The notes under the pieces are model-generated. The model saw nothing but the letters and a program-made list of their open reading frames with translations. It had not been told where the DNA came from and did no database searches. Made by a program: the position numbers and the translations under genes. From CALCKU01 sp964534845 (lineage in GTDB: Bacteria; Pseudomonadota; Alphaproteobacteria; Caulobacterales; Maricaulaceae), in assembly GCA_964534845.1 (NCBI GenBank), contig CAZHPV010000041.1, positions 1 to 22,627 on the forward strand: a stretch of 22,627 bases of DNA, read 5' to 3'. Within the stretch, counting starts at the first letter, position 1. Every line of letters starts with the position of its first letter. Below, piece by piece: positions 1-7,466 of the stretch.

Positions 1-2
1 AC

Positions 3-1301
3 CCAAGGTCCGTCGATGTCGTGGCACATCCTGATGCAGAAAATGGCGAGAGCGACATTATAATAGGCAATTTTGGCCAAGGCACAGTTGTCAGAGTCAA
101 CCCGACTACAGGTAAAAGAACGATTATTTCACAAAGCCATGGCGATCAAATTATTGGTGACGGTCCCGCCTTTGTCTCTATCACGGATATTTCGATTTCA
201 AGAGATAAGAAAAACATCATGGTATTAGACCTCGCCCAAGAAGCTGTCTTCGCTGTGGACCTCGTCACAGGAAACCGCGTGTCTGTGTCCCGTAGTTACG
301 GCGAACAAGCGGGCTCAGGCTTCAACATGCTCAACCCCCACGGTATTCAAGTTGTCGATGACGGCTATATGGTAACAGACTTTGGGGCACCCGGTGTTAT
401 TTTCATTGATCTCGACGGGAAACGTACAGAATTTTCTGTAACACCCGTCAAAGGGTTCGGACAAATCAGAGGCATAGAATATTTATCTGACGGCAATTAC
501 GCGGCTGCTGATTTTGGCGGTGAAGGCCTCTATATCATTGATGGTCAAACTGGTGAGCGAACACTCCTATCTGGGCGCGGACGCGGAACAGGTCCCAATT
601 TGAACGGACCTGTATCGGTGATTGAGCTTGATGAGGCGACATTAGCTTTGTCAGAATTTAGTTCGCAGTCAGTTCTCTATGTTGACCGCAAGACGGGTAA
701 TCGTAAATTTTTAACGACGTCAACGCAAGAAGGGCATGGCGATGGCCCGCCCCTTGGAACGCGAAGCCTTGAGAAAGACCCCCTTGACCCCAGCCGGCTA
801 TTTGCGGGAGATTTTAATCTTGATGCCATTTTTGCAGTCGACCTTAAAACAGGCAACCGAACAATTCACTCAAGTGCAATTACGGATACGCCGCGTGGTG
901 AAGGTCCGCCTTTGAATAATCCATTCGGGATTGATGTAAGCCCCGAAGGTTTGGTTTATGTAGCAGATATCGGCTTACAAGCTGTTGTAGAAATTGACCG
1001 TGACGGAAACAGACGTATTATTTCCTCAAATAATGGCCGTGGTAGTGGTATCGAGCTCGGCTCCCCTTGGGGTATTCAGCTCATAAAGGGTGAGATTTAC
1101 GTGGGTGACGGTGAAGGTGTTATCCATGTTGATAAAGAAACGGGAAACCGGACTTTAGTCTCCGCAGGCGGCCCCATTTTTACAATGCGTGATATAGGAA
1201 ACGGGAAAGTAGCGATTGCTAATATTGGTATAATAAACGGAATTGAAATCGGCGATTTAAAAGGTAATCGCACGATTTTATCGAATGAAAACAACCCGTA
1301 A
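3..1301 (+). CDS. Beta-propeller repeat protein (NHL/SMP-30-like), 5' partial
   Basis: The reading frame is open to the left edge of the window (codons for PRSVDVV precede the GTG at 21), so the gene starts outside and its N-terminus and any signal peptide are missing. About 430 residues are visible. They consist of at least nine repeats of 40-53 residues, each marked by a (T/D/K)G(N/K/E)R signature. Counted from the GTG, these signatures fall near residues 31, 84, 133, 178, 226, 278, 329, 375 and 415. They are followed by hydrophobic beta-strand runs and P-x-GI and V-AD elements such as PFGIDV and VYVADIG. This pattern fits an NHL- or gluconolactonase-like beta-propeller. Such folds bind or hydrolyse small molecules, including sugar lactones, or act as binding scaffolds; no catalytic residues can be assigned here. 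It ends 29 bp before the convergent lipoprotein gene. A role with the neighbouring uptake genes is inferred from position only. Confidence 0.75.
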   Translation, partial: PRSVDVVAHPDAENGESDIIIGNFGQGTVVRVNPTTGKRTIISQSHGDQIIGDGPAFVSITDISISRDKKNIMVLDLAQEAVFAVDLVTGNRVSVSRSYGEQAGSGFNMLNPHGIQVVDDGYMVTDFGAPGVIFIDLDGKRTEFSVTPVKGFGQIRGIEYLSDGNYAAADFGGEGLYIIDGQTGERTLLSGRGRGTGPNLNGPVSVIELDEATLALSEFSSQSVLYVDRKTGNRKFLTTSTQEGHGDGPPLGTRSLEKDPLDPSRLFAGDFNLDAIFAVDLKTGNRTIHSSAITDTPRGEGPPLNNPFGIDVSPEGLVYVADIGLQAVVEIDRDGNRRIISSNNGRGSGIELGSPWGIQLIKGEIYVGDGEGVIHVDKETGNRTLVSAGGPIFTMRDIGNGKVAIANIGIINGIEIGDLKGNRTILSNENNP

Positions 1302-1330
1302 GGTTTATTGAAAATATTTTAGCTCACTCA

Positions 1331-2362
1331 CTAATCTATCTGTCTGCGCGCTAAAACAATATTATCCAGTAAGAGGTTTGAAGACCATATAAAATCCGCA
1401 TCATGGTCGGACGCATCAAACAACCCTGTGAAATTCTGATAAGCGGGTCGGTTTAATGATCCTCCGATATCTTCATTAGTGTAGAGGCTGGCTTTTTGCC
1501 AATCGGAATCATCAAATGAGGTAGCTGCCCAATCTTCCGGGATTGCCCAATGCGCGCCGTAAGCCTTTTCAGCGTCAATTTTTGGCGGCACGACACAATC
1601 CTCTGTCGTCCGGTCACTTTTGACGCAAGATGCATCGAGAAGCGGGGCTATATAATAAGGCTTAACGTTCCAATCTTCATTGGTGGTCGTAATCACTTGC
1701 CCGTCAGCATCCTTAAAAACACCGACAAATCCACCATCCCCAGTGTGAAAAGGAACGCCGCGCATGGTTTCTGACCCCAGACCAAGGTTTTCAGACCAGT
1801 CAATCATTTTAATGCCTGCCATAAAAGGTCGATTAACCCGAAAGCGAACAACAGATGTATTGAAAGGCCAGTAAGGAACAGGGTCGACACCAATAATACG
1901 TTCGTTCACGAAAATTTCGGCATAATTATCGCCGAAAAAATAGAAACTAATGACCTCACCTTCTTTATCAATGTCAACGATCGGGACCGTATTAATGTCG
2001 AGGGCTTCAGCGCTGCTCATTTCGACACCGTTACACTCATTAAATAAGTCAGTCGCTTTAGGGGCTGTCGCATAGGCCACATCCGCCGGCACTGTCCACT
2101 CCCGACCATCTTCACTGGCAATTATGCCATTCGCCGTCACACGCCATCCCGGCACATCACACTCAAAAACATCCTGAACATTTCGAGTCGCGCGTCCTTG
2201 AGTGATGGATACACGGTCCTTCAAATTCACAGCAGGTGGTGCAGCATTCGTTTTATCTTCGTGTGTAACATTTTTGCAACTGGATAAAGGAAGCGCAAGA
2301 ACCAGAGCTAAAACACTGATATTTATATACTTATTTTGGTTTCTAGTCAGTAAGTTCAGCAT
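1331..2362 (-). CDS. Putative lipoprotein with galactose-binding-like region, function unknown
   Basis: A 343-residue protein with a lipoprotein signal peptide: a charged N-terminus, a hydrophobic stretch at about 14-26 and a lipobox LSSC with Cys29. It should be exported and lipid-anchored. The C-terminal part contains FDDSDW (about residue 285), a motif typical of jelly-roll sugar-binding modules such as the N-terminal domain of family 2 glycosidases. The middle has W- and F-rich beta strands (DVPGWRVTANG, SFYFFGDN). I do not recognise the family as a whole. It starts at ATG with a perfect AGGAGG 6 nt upstream. It is divergent from the TonB receptor at 2554 and shares with it a 191-bp promoter region holding two LacI-type operators, so co-regulation is likely. 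A carbohydrate-binding partner of the receptor is a reasonable guess but unproven. Confidence 0.75.
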   Translation of the reverse strand: MLNLLTRNQNKYINISVLALVLALPLSSCKNVTHEDKTNAAPPAVNLKDRVSITQGRATRNVQDVFECDVPGWRVTANGIIASEDGREWTVPADVAYATAPKATDLFNECNGVEMSSAEALDINTVPIVDIDKEGEVISFYFFGDNYAEIFVNERIIGVDPVPYWPFNTSVVRFRVNRPFMAGIKMIDWSENLGLGSETMRGVPFHTGDGGFVGVFKDADGQVITTTNEDWNVKPYYIAPLLDASCVKSDRTTEDCVVPPKIDAEKAYGAHWAIPEDWAATSFDDSDWQKASLYTNEDIGGSLNRPAYQNFTGLFDASDHDADFIWSSNLLLDNIVLARRQID

Positions 2363-2367
2363 GCGTG

Positions 2368-2373
2368 CCTCCT
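2368..2373 (-). promoter_or_regulatory. Shine-Dalgarno AGGAGG of the lipoprotein gene
   Basis: A perfect AGGAGG on the minus strand lies 5 nt before the ATG at 2362-2360 and fixes the start of the 343-residue lipoprotein. Confidence 0.7.
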
Positions 2374-2438
2374 AATTTGATATACTATCTTATTTTTTGA
2401 CTAACGGTTGCCATAGTAAAAATAAAGATATATGCTGA

Positions 2439-2452
2439 TGCAAACGTTTGCG
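2439..2452. promoter_or_regulatory. LacI-type operator O1 (TGCAAACGTTTGCG)
   Basis: The core GCAAACGTTTGC is a perfect 12-bp palindrome with a central CpG, the hallmark of LacI/GalR-family operators, in which a hinge-helix leucine intercalates at the central CG. It lies in the divergent promoter region between the lipoprotein and TonB receptor genes. It is about where the -35 element would be if the TATAAT at 2460 is the receptor -10. A LacI-family gene lies 4 kb away at 6303-7364 and is the obvious candidate to bind it (inference). Confidence 0.75.
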
Positions 2453-2459
2453 CAATATA

Positions 2460-2465
2460 TATAAT
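2460..2465 (+). promoter_or_regulatory. Candidate -10 box TATAAT for the TonB receptor gene
   Basis: A perfect TATAAT lies in an AT-rich run (2454-2467) exactly between the two palindromic operators. No good -35 hexamer is seen 16-18 bp upstream; that position is covered by operator O1. The region also reads as an AT-rich promoter core on the minus strand, so it may serve the divergent lipoprotein gene too. It would give a receptor mRNA leader of roughly 80 nt containing O2. Confidence 0.4.
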
Positions 2466-2475
2466 TAACGCGTAA

Positions 2476-2489
2476 TGCAAACGTTTGCA
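2476..2489. promoter_or_regulatory. LacI-type operator O2 (TGCAAACGTTTGCA)
   Basis: A perfect 14-bp palindrome TGCAAACGTTTGCA, with the same core as O1 and its centre 37 bp from O1's centre. It lies just downstream of the TATAAT at 2460-2465. Two identical operators bracketing a promoter core is a classic repression layout for the divergent lipoprotein/TonB receptor pair. The cognate repressor is inferred to be the LacI-family protein encoded at 6303-7364. Confidence 0.8.
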
Positions 2490-2553
2490 CCGGAACGCTC
2501 TGCTTTACGCCAATAAGGCAAGAGATTAAGTTAACAAATAACGAGGGGGAGAT

Positions 2554-4932
2554 ATGGCATTGAACTATTTGGTCAAGGGGGTATCCGCAGCAGCTATTCT
2601 GGCGGCAGGGGTTTGCAGCAGCACAGTCGCACAGGCGCAATCTAATACGGTCGCAAACAATGCCGGCCTTGATGAAGTCATCGTCACCGCCCGGCGCACG
2701 TCTGAGAGCATTAACGATGCACCGCTGTCAATCGGCGTTTTGGGCAAGGACTTCCTCGCCGATCAAAAAGTAGAATCAGTCGAAGAAGTGCTTCAACTCT
2801 CACCGGGTGCAACCTTCCTTGTCTTCTCGAAAGCTCAACCTGAGAAATCTCTGCGAGGCTTTGTGGCTCCGTCAACGGGTAATGCCTCAGCGGAACAATC
2901 GATTGTTACAGTCATTGACGGTTTTTCTCTAACAAAAGATGCTTTTAAAAGCCCGCCAGTATTTGACCTAGAGCGTGTAGAGGTCCTACGCGGACCACAA
3001 GGCACAACATTTGGTCGGAATGCCTCGATTGGACTGATTCATTTGGTAACAGCTAAACCCACTTTTGATTTTGAGGCCGGAATTAACCTCACTGCGGGTA
3101 CCGATGAGCTTTTCGAAGCCGACGGATATATTAGCGGACCTGTGTCAGATACATTAGCCCTCCGACTTGCCGTTAATTATGACGAGGAAGACGGAAAAAC
3201 GAGTGATACAATTACGGGCGAAGGCCTTGACGGGGAATCCAATTTTGCCATCAGAGGGTCTGCACTCTGGGAGCCAACAGATCGCTTCAAAGCGCTTGTG
3301 AAACTGGAATATAGTGAGGATGATGATGAAGCAGATGTTCGTCGTTCTGCTGATAACACGATCCCGACGATTGATGGACCAAGAGCAACTGACTTCCCTT
3401 TCGTGGGTCTATTTGCAAACCATCCTAACAATGGCCTTACTTTCTTCGATAGTGATGATCCGTTTGAAACCCAGCAATCAACTGACCGTGATTTTTTCTT
3501 TGAGCGCGAAATCTTTACCGCAACCGCAGAATTATCTTTAGACTTAACGGATGATATAACAATTACATCAATCACCGGATATCAAGACGGTGAAGGCGAA
3601 GGTCTTGCGGATGTTCTGGGTACGCCTGTTAATCTGGTGTTCCAAAATGTTATTAATGACGGTGAAATCTTTAGTGAAGAGCTTCGTATCGATAATCTTT
3701 CAAGTAGTGACGCGTTTAGATGGCTAGCGGGATTATATTATCTCGACGATAACGAAGTACGCTTTCAACAAAATCAATTCTACCAACCGAATTTAGAAAC
3801 GGGCGTGAGCTTTTTCCCGCAAATTCCCAGCTTTATTACGGATGTGGCCGAAAATGACACAGAAAGTATCGCTGTTTTCGGCGAGGTTTATTACGACATT
3901 ACTGATCAAATAGAAATCGTGCTGGGTGGCCGCTTTTCAAGAGACCAAAAAGACGCTGTAATAAGCGCAACAGGCTCTGGTTTCATTCCCTTTCTCGGTG
4001 GATTACAGCCCTGCCCTCGTTCTGCACCGGTTGGCCCACCACTTACTGCCGCGACACCTGATAATCCTTGTGGCTTTAGCGGGGTTGAAGTCAGTGAAGA
4101 CTTTTCTGATTTTACGGGCAAAGCCTCTATTACTTACAAAATTAATGATGAGCACACTGTCTATGCACTGTTCTCACAAGGATTTAAGTCTGGCGGTTTC
4201 CAAAACTCAGCAAGAACAGCGGCCGCTGCGGCAACACCCTTTGGTGAAGAAACAGTCGACAACTTTGAAATTGGCTGGAAAGGCGAGGTCGATAATCGAC
4301 TCCGTTTCGCTTTAACTGGGTTTTTCCAAGAAGCGGATGGCATACAAACGGTTACGCTTGAAACTGTAGGTGATGGCTTTGCGTCCGTCACCTCAAACCT
4401 CGGTTCCGTTGAATCACTCGGCATTGAAGGTGATTTCACCTATCTTGTGAATGATAATTTAACAGTCGGCGGCACCTTCGCTGCTATTGATGCCGAATTA
4501 CAAGACACCGTAATTGTACTTGCACGTGATCCTCTTACCGGTGACCCCACAAATGTCGCAGACTTGAGTGGTGAACGTCCTGAGGTCGCGCCGCGCTGGA
4601 CGGGCACATTCTACGCCCAATATGAACATGAGTTTGCCAATGGCAATATTCTATCATTGCGCGGTGACTTTACCGGCCGTGATTCAATCTTTGACGGCAA
4701 TGAACCTCGGGATACGACGCTTCGTGTACGGCCAACAACGACGAACGTGGGCGCGAGAATTGGCTACGAATTTGGCGAAGATCTTCAATATAAAATTCTA
4801 CTTTGGGGTAAAAATCTCAATGAAGACGAAGATATTAGCAATATCGGTCCAAATCAACCTAACACCCTGCAACCACCTGTTGGTTTCGCGCTCAAACGCG
4901 AAATGGGCGTAACCCTAAGTGCGAATTTCTAA
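2554..4932 (+). CDS. TonB-dependent outer-membrane receptor
   Basis: A 792-residue outer-membrane receptor that imports a ligand using TonB-ExbBD energy. Residues 1-28 are a signal peptide ending AQA/Q. The TonB box LDEVIVTARR is at 39-48. The plug domain spans about 50-170 and carries the conserved ERVEVLRGPQGTTFGRNA (about 140-157). The rest is a 22-stranded barrel ending in a C-terminal phenylalanine (LSANF), as outer-membrane insertion requires. The length is usual for the family. ATG at 2554 follows a purine-rich GAGGGGGAG. It is divergent from the lipoprotein gene and is followed by a strong terminator. The paired LacI-type operators upstream indicate repression by a sugar-type regulator. 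The ligand is not readable. This sphingomonad/Hyphomonadaceae-type receptor clade includes transporters for sugars, steroids and aromatics. Confidence 0.93.
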   Translation: MALNYLVKGVSAAAILAAGVCSSTVAQAQSNTVANNAGLDEVIVTARRTSESINDAPLSIGVLGKDFLADQKVESVEEVLQLSPGATFLVFSKAQPEKSLRGFVAPSTGNASAEQSIVTVIDGFSLTKDAFKSPPVFDLERVEVLRGPQGTTFGRNASIGLIHLVTAKPTFDFEAGINLTAGTDELFEADGYISGPVSDTLALRLAVNYDEEDGKTSDTITGEGLDGESNFAIRGSALWEPTDRFKALVKLEYSEDDDEADVRRSADNTIPTIDGPRATDFPFVGLFANHPNNGLTFFDSDDPFETQQSTDRDFFFEREIFTATAELSLDLTDDITITSITGYQDGEGEGLADVLGTPVNLVFQNVINDGEIFSEELRIDNLSSSDAFRWLAGLYYLDDNEVRFQQNQFYQPNLETGVSFFPQIPSFITDVAENDTESIAVFGEVYYDITDQIEIVLGGRFSRDQKDAVISATGSGFIPFLGGLQPCPRSAPVGPPLTAATPDNPCGFSGVEVSEDFSDFTGKASITYKINDEHTVYALFSQGFKSGGFQNSARTAAAAATPFGEETVDNFEIGWKGEVDNRLRFALTGFFQEADGIQTVTLETVGDGFASVTSNLGSVESLGIEGDFTYLVNDNLTVGGTFAAIDAELQDTVIVLARDPLTGDPTNVADLSGERPEVAPRWTGTFYAQYEHEFANGNILSLRGDFTGRDSIFDGNEPRDTTLRVRPTTTNVGARIGYEFGEDLQYKILLWGKNLNEDEDISNIGPNQPNTLQPPVGFALKREMGVTLSANF

Positions 4933-4964
4933 TTTGCATTCCTCATATGTAGATTTGAATTTAA

Positions 4965-4997
4965 GGAGAGGCTTGCAAAAAGGGCCTCTCTTTTTTT
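4965..4997 (+). terminator. Intrinsic terminator after the TonB receptor
   Basis: Stem GAGAGGC (4966-4972) pairs perfectly with GCCTCTC (4984-4990), can be extended by two T-G wobbles, and is followed by seven T residues. It lies 33 bp after the receptor stop codon and separates it from the MBL lipoprotein gene. Confidence 0.88.
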
Positions 4998-5034
4998 ACA
5001 GTAAGAATTAGGTTTAAATAAACGGAAAATATAG

Positions 5035-6273
5035 ATGAGAGATTTTTTAAAAAATGGGTTCATTTTAACATCAATGTTCACGCTGATTGCGGCCTGTTCA
5101 TCTCAAATTGAAACTAAAACTGACACTAAAGTTAAAGCCGAAAGCAACCCCGTCACCAAGCCACAAGCTAGTGCTGCGACTACACCAACAACATCAGACG
5201 GCGACAACACACCCTGTACCGACGTATTTTTGACAGGGACAGGCGGCGGACCCGCTTCTCAATTTGGCAATGCCCAATCGGGCGTATTTATTCGTAGCGG
5301 ACATTCCGGCAATGGCTGCAACGCTGAACGTTTGCAATTCGACGCGGGACGCGGAACCCTTTTAAAGCTATCACTTGTCCCCTCTCCGAAGCGCCCTGGT
5401 TTTGTAACACCTCCAAGTCTGACAGCCCTGTTTTTAACTCATGGACATTCGGACCATACATCATCCATTCCGGACATTTTAGAAACGCGCTGGATCATGA
5501 CAAAAAATGACGGACAATTCCCGGACCTTAAACCACCAAGGCCCAAATATAAAAACATGCCCGTCATTTGTTTTGATGAAACCTGTGATGTCGTCCAAAA
5601 AGCTTTAGTACCGTGGAAAGGCGAGATAAGCTCGCGCGCCAAAAAAGATCATCGCCTGTCCACGCCCGCCGCAGATGTAAAAAAATTCACCGCGACTAAC
5701 ACACCGCAGGTCGTTTGGAGTTCTAACACTATGACCGTAAGCGCGGTGTCTGTAGACCATATCGAAGGCTCAGTTGGATATTTAATAAAAACAGCTGCAG
5801 GAAATGTGTGCGTTAGCGGCGATACAAGCTTTTCTGAAAACTTTAACGACATGTGCGAAGGTGCAGAGGTGATTATTCATGAAGTCATTCATCCTGTGCT
5901 TGACGGTGTTGCCAAAAAAATTCCTTCACCTGACCCCACATTTACCAAAGTCATGGATAATATTTTTAAAAGCCATACAAGCACGACCAGTTTCAGTAAA
6001 TTTACTGAAAGCGACTCCCTCATGGTTTTGACCCATATTATTCCGCCTATTGGCGCAGGAGGATTTCAAGGCATTCCGCTTGTTCCTCATTTAAATAAAA
6101 TGGATCCAGATAGAAAAACAGGCCCAATCAGAGCCAGTGATTTCTGCAAATCAATCCGTAATTCGGGTTTCAAAGGCCCCTTACATGTCGGTACAGATTT
6201 AATGCACATTAAGCTATCTGGTGGAAAGGTCTCTACAAGTACCCCAGATAATAAAGTGACGGGGTGCGAGTAA
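5035..6273 (+). CDS. Metallo-beta-lactamase-fold hydrolase, lipoprotein (arylsulfatase/RNase Z-like)
   Basis: A 412-residue exported hydrolase. The N-terminus has a lipobox LIAAC (Cys21) and a Thr/Ala-rich linker to about residue 58, so the enzyme is probably anchored in the envelope. The catalytic domain starts at about 62 with FLTGTGGGPAS and DAGRGT. It then shows the zinc motif THGHSDH (135-141), a later His in VDHIEG (about 242), SGDTSF with its metal-bridging Asp (about 263), IIHEV (about 282) and LTHIIPP (about 333). The HxHxDH and downstream ligands match the RNase Z/arylsulfatase-type branch. A secreted lipoprotein is not a tRNA-processing enzyme, so an ester, sulfate-ester, phosphodiester or lactone substrate is more likely (inference). 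The ribosome site is weak. It follows the receptor but is behind a terminator, so it likely has its own promoter in the short gap. Confidence 0.85.
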   Translation: MRDFLKNGFILTSMFTLIAACSSQIETKTDTKVKAESNPVTKPQASAATTPTTSDGDNTPCTDVFLTGTGGGPASQFGNAQSGVFIRSGHSGNGCNAERLQFDAGRGTLLKLSLVPSPKRPGFVTPPSLTALFLTHGHSDHTSSIPDILETRWIMTKNDGQFPDLKPPRPKYKNMPVICFDETCDVVQKALVPWKGEISSRAKKDHRLSTPAADVKKFTATNTPQVVWSSNTMTVSAVSVDHIEGSVGYLIKTAAGNVCVSGDTSFSENFNDMCEGAEVIIHEVIHPVLDGVAKKIPSPDPTFTKVMDNIFKSHTSTTSFSKFTESDSLMVLTHIIPPIGAGGFQGIPLVPHLNKMDPDRKTGPIRASDFCKSIRNSGFKGPLHVGTDLMHIKLSGGKVSTSTPDNKVTGCE

Positions 6274-6286
6274 TTACTCATCATAA

Positions 6287-6304
6287 AACCAAAATATTTT
6301 GGTT
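6287..6304. terminator. Palindrome between convergent genes, possible bidirectional terminator
   Basis: AACCAAAATATTTTGGTT is a perfect 18-bp palindrome between the converging MBL lipoprotein (ends 6273) and the LacI-type regulator (stop codon 6303-6305, which it overlaps). As RNA it forms a short A/U-rich hairpin on either strand with A-rich and U-rich flanks. It is weak by GC content, so termination is plausible but not certain. Confidence 0.4.
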
Positions 6305-7364
6305 ATATTGACCCCGTCGAACCCCGCACAATAAGTTGCGGGGTGAGCGTTCTAGAAGACAGTGGTGCGGCTGTTCCTTCAATCGTTTTTAATAATAATT
6401 CCGCAGCATGATTTCCCATCTCATTCAGATCAATCCGGATGGTTGTCAAAGCCGGTTGAAACATATCCGAAAACGGCATGTCGTTATACCCTACAATAGA
6501 CACGTCATTGGGACAGAGAATATTCTCTATTTTCATTTCGTGATAGCACCCTAACGCCAGAAAATCATTGGCGGCGAAGATTGCGGTAAAGGGTACATCG
6601 CGGTCTAGTAATTTTCGAAAGCCCGACTTTCCATCTTCAAAGCCAAAAGCGCCGCACGGTACAATGAGATTCTTGTCCGGTTTTAATCCATGTTTCTTCA
6701 TTGCCGAAAGGTAGCCCTTCCGGCGCTGAAATCCTGTTGTTAAAAATTGCGGCCCTGCTAAATGTGCGATCTCACGATGTCCCAAGGATATCAAATGCTC
6801 AACAGCGAGCTGTGCCCCGAGAAAGTCATCATTGGTCACTGATAAAAAACGGCCATCATCAGTGTTACGATTAATCAGCACCGTCGGTAGTTGGCCCGTG
6901 AGTGCCGCCGCAGTAGAATCGTCTTTGCGGTGGGCAGTCGCCATAATCAGGCCTTCAATTTGACGGGCTAACACTCGCTCAACAATAACACTCTCCTCCT
7001 CAGTATCTTCATTTGAGTCAGCGAAAATTGCGGTGTAGCCTGATTGACGTAAAGTGCTTTCAATCCCACGAATAATAGGTGGAAAAATAGGATTGGCGAG
7101 ATCAGGAATAACAACGCCTATAGTATTGGACTTATTGGTACGCAGACCATATCCAAATGGGTTGGCGCGGTAACCCATCTCCTTGGCAATCTTTTCAATA
7201 CGTTTCGCGACTTTATCAGATACCATTTTGCGCTGAGCGGGATTAAGCACGCGCGAGACAGTCGATATATGCACATCCGCTTTTTGAGCCACATCACGTA
7301 ACGTGACCGCTTTGGACGACTGTACACCTTTAGCAGATGTTGTTTTTTTTACGGCCTTAGCCAT
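6303..7364 (-). CDS. LacI/GalR-family transcriptional regulator
   Basis: A 353-residue DNA-binding regulator. After a Lys/Ser/Ala-rich extension of about 20 residues comes the LacI helix-turn-helix TLRDVAQKADVHISTVSRVL (21-40). Next are the hinge region (RANPFGYGLRT, 67-76) and a periplasmic-binding-protein-like effector domain starting TIGVVIPDLANPIF and ending TPQLIVRGS. The length is normal apart from the N-terminal extension. Family members bind a sugar or sugar derivative and release palindromic operators with a central CG. Such operators occur in this window at 2439, 2476 and, inside dctQ, at 10142. The gene sits between the receptor block and the dehydrogenase/TRAP genes, so it is the likely local regulator of both (inference). 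ATG at 7364 has only a weak ribosome site. It is separated from the dehydrogenase gene by 102 bp and may have its own promoter. Confidence 0.93.
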   Translation of the reverse strand: MAKAVKKTTSAKGVQSSKAVTLRDVAQKADVHISTVSRVLNPAQRKMVSDKVAKRIEKIAKEMGYRANPFGYGLRTNKSNTIGVVIPDLANPIFPPIIRGIESTLRQSGYTAIFADSNEDTEEESVIVERVLARQIEGLIMATAHRKDDSTAAALTGQLPTVLINRNTDDGRFLSVTNDDFLGAQLAVEHLISLGHREIAHLAGPQFLTTGFQRRKGYLSAMKKHGLKPDKNLIVPCGAFGFEDGKSGFRKLLDRDVPFTAIFAANDFLALGCYHEMKIENILCPNDVSIVGYNDMPFSDMFQPALTTIRIDLNEMGNHAAELLLKTIEGTAAPLSSRTLTPQLIVRGSTGSI

Positions 7365-7466
7365 ACATACCCACGATATTTATAGTTTTTCCCGACACCT
7401 CTTTATAGGGTTTAGTATGTAGGATTTAGAAAACAAATACAACTGGACGTTCAAAGTGAAATAAAG

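Noticed and set aside
1310..1319. AAAATATTTT palindrome between the convergent beta-propeller and lipoprotein genes
   Set aside because: It is too short and purely A/T, with no GC stem, to call a terminator or operator.
3177..3575. A 132-codon minus-strand open frame within the first TonB receptor
   Set aside because: It is Ser-rich antisense of a well-supported receptor gene and has no independent signals.
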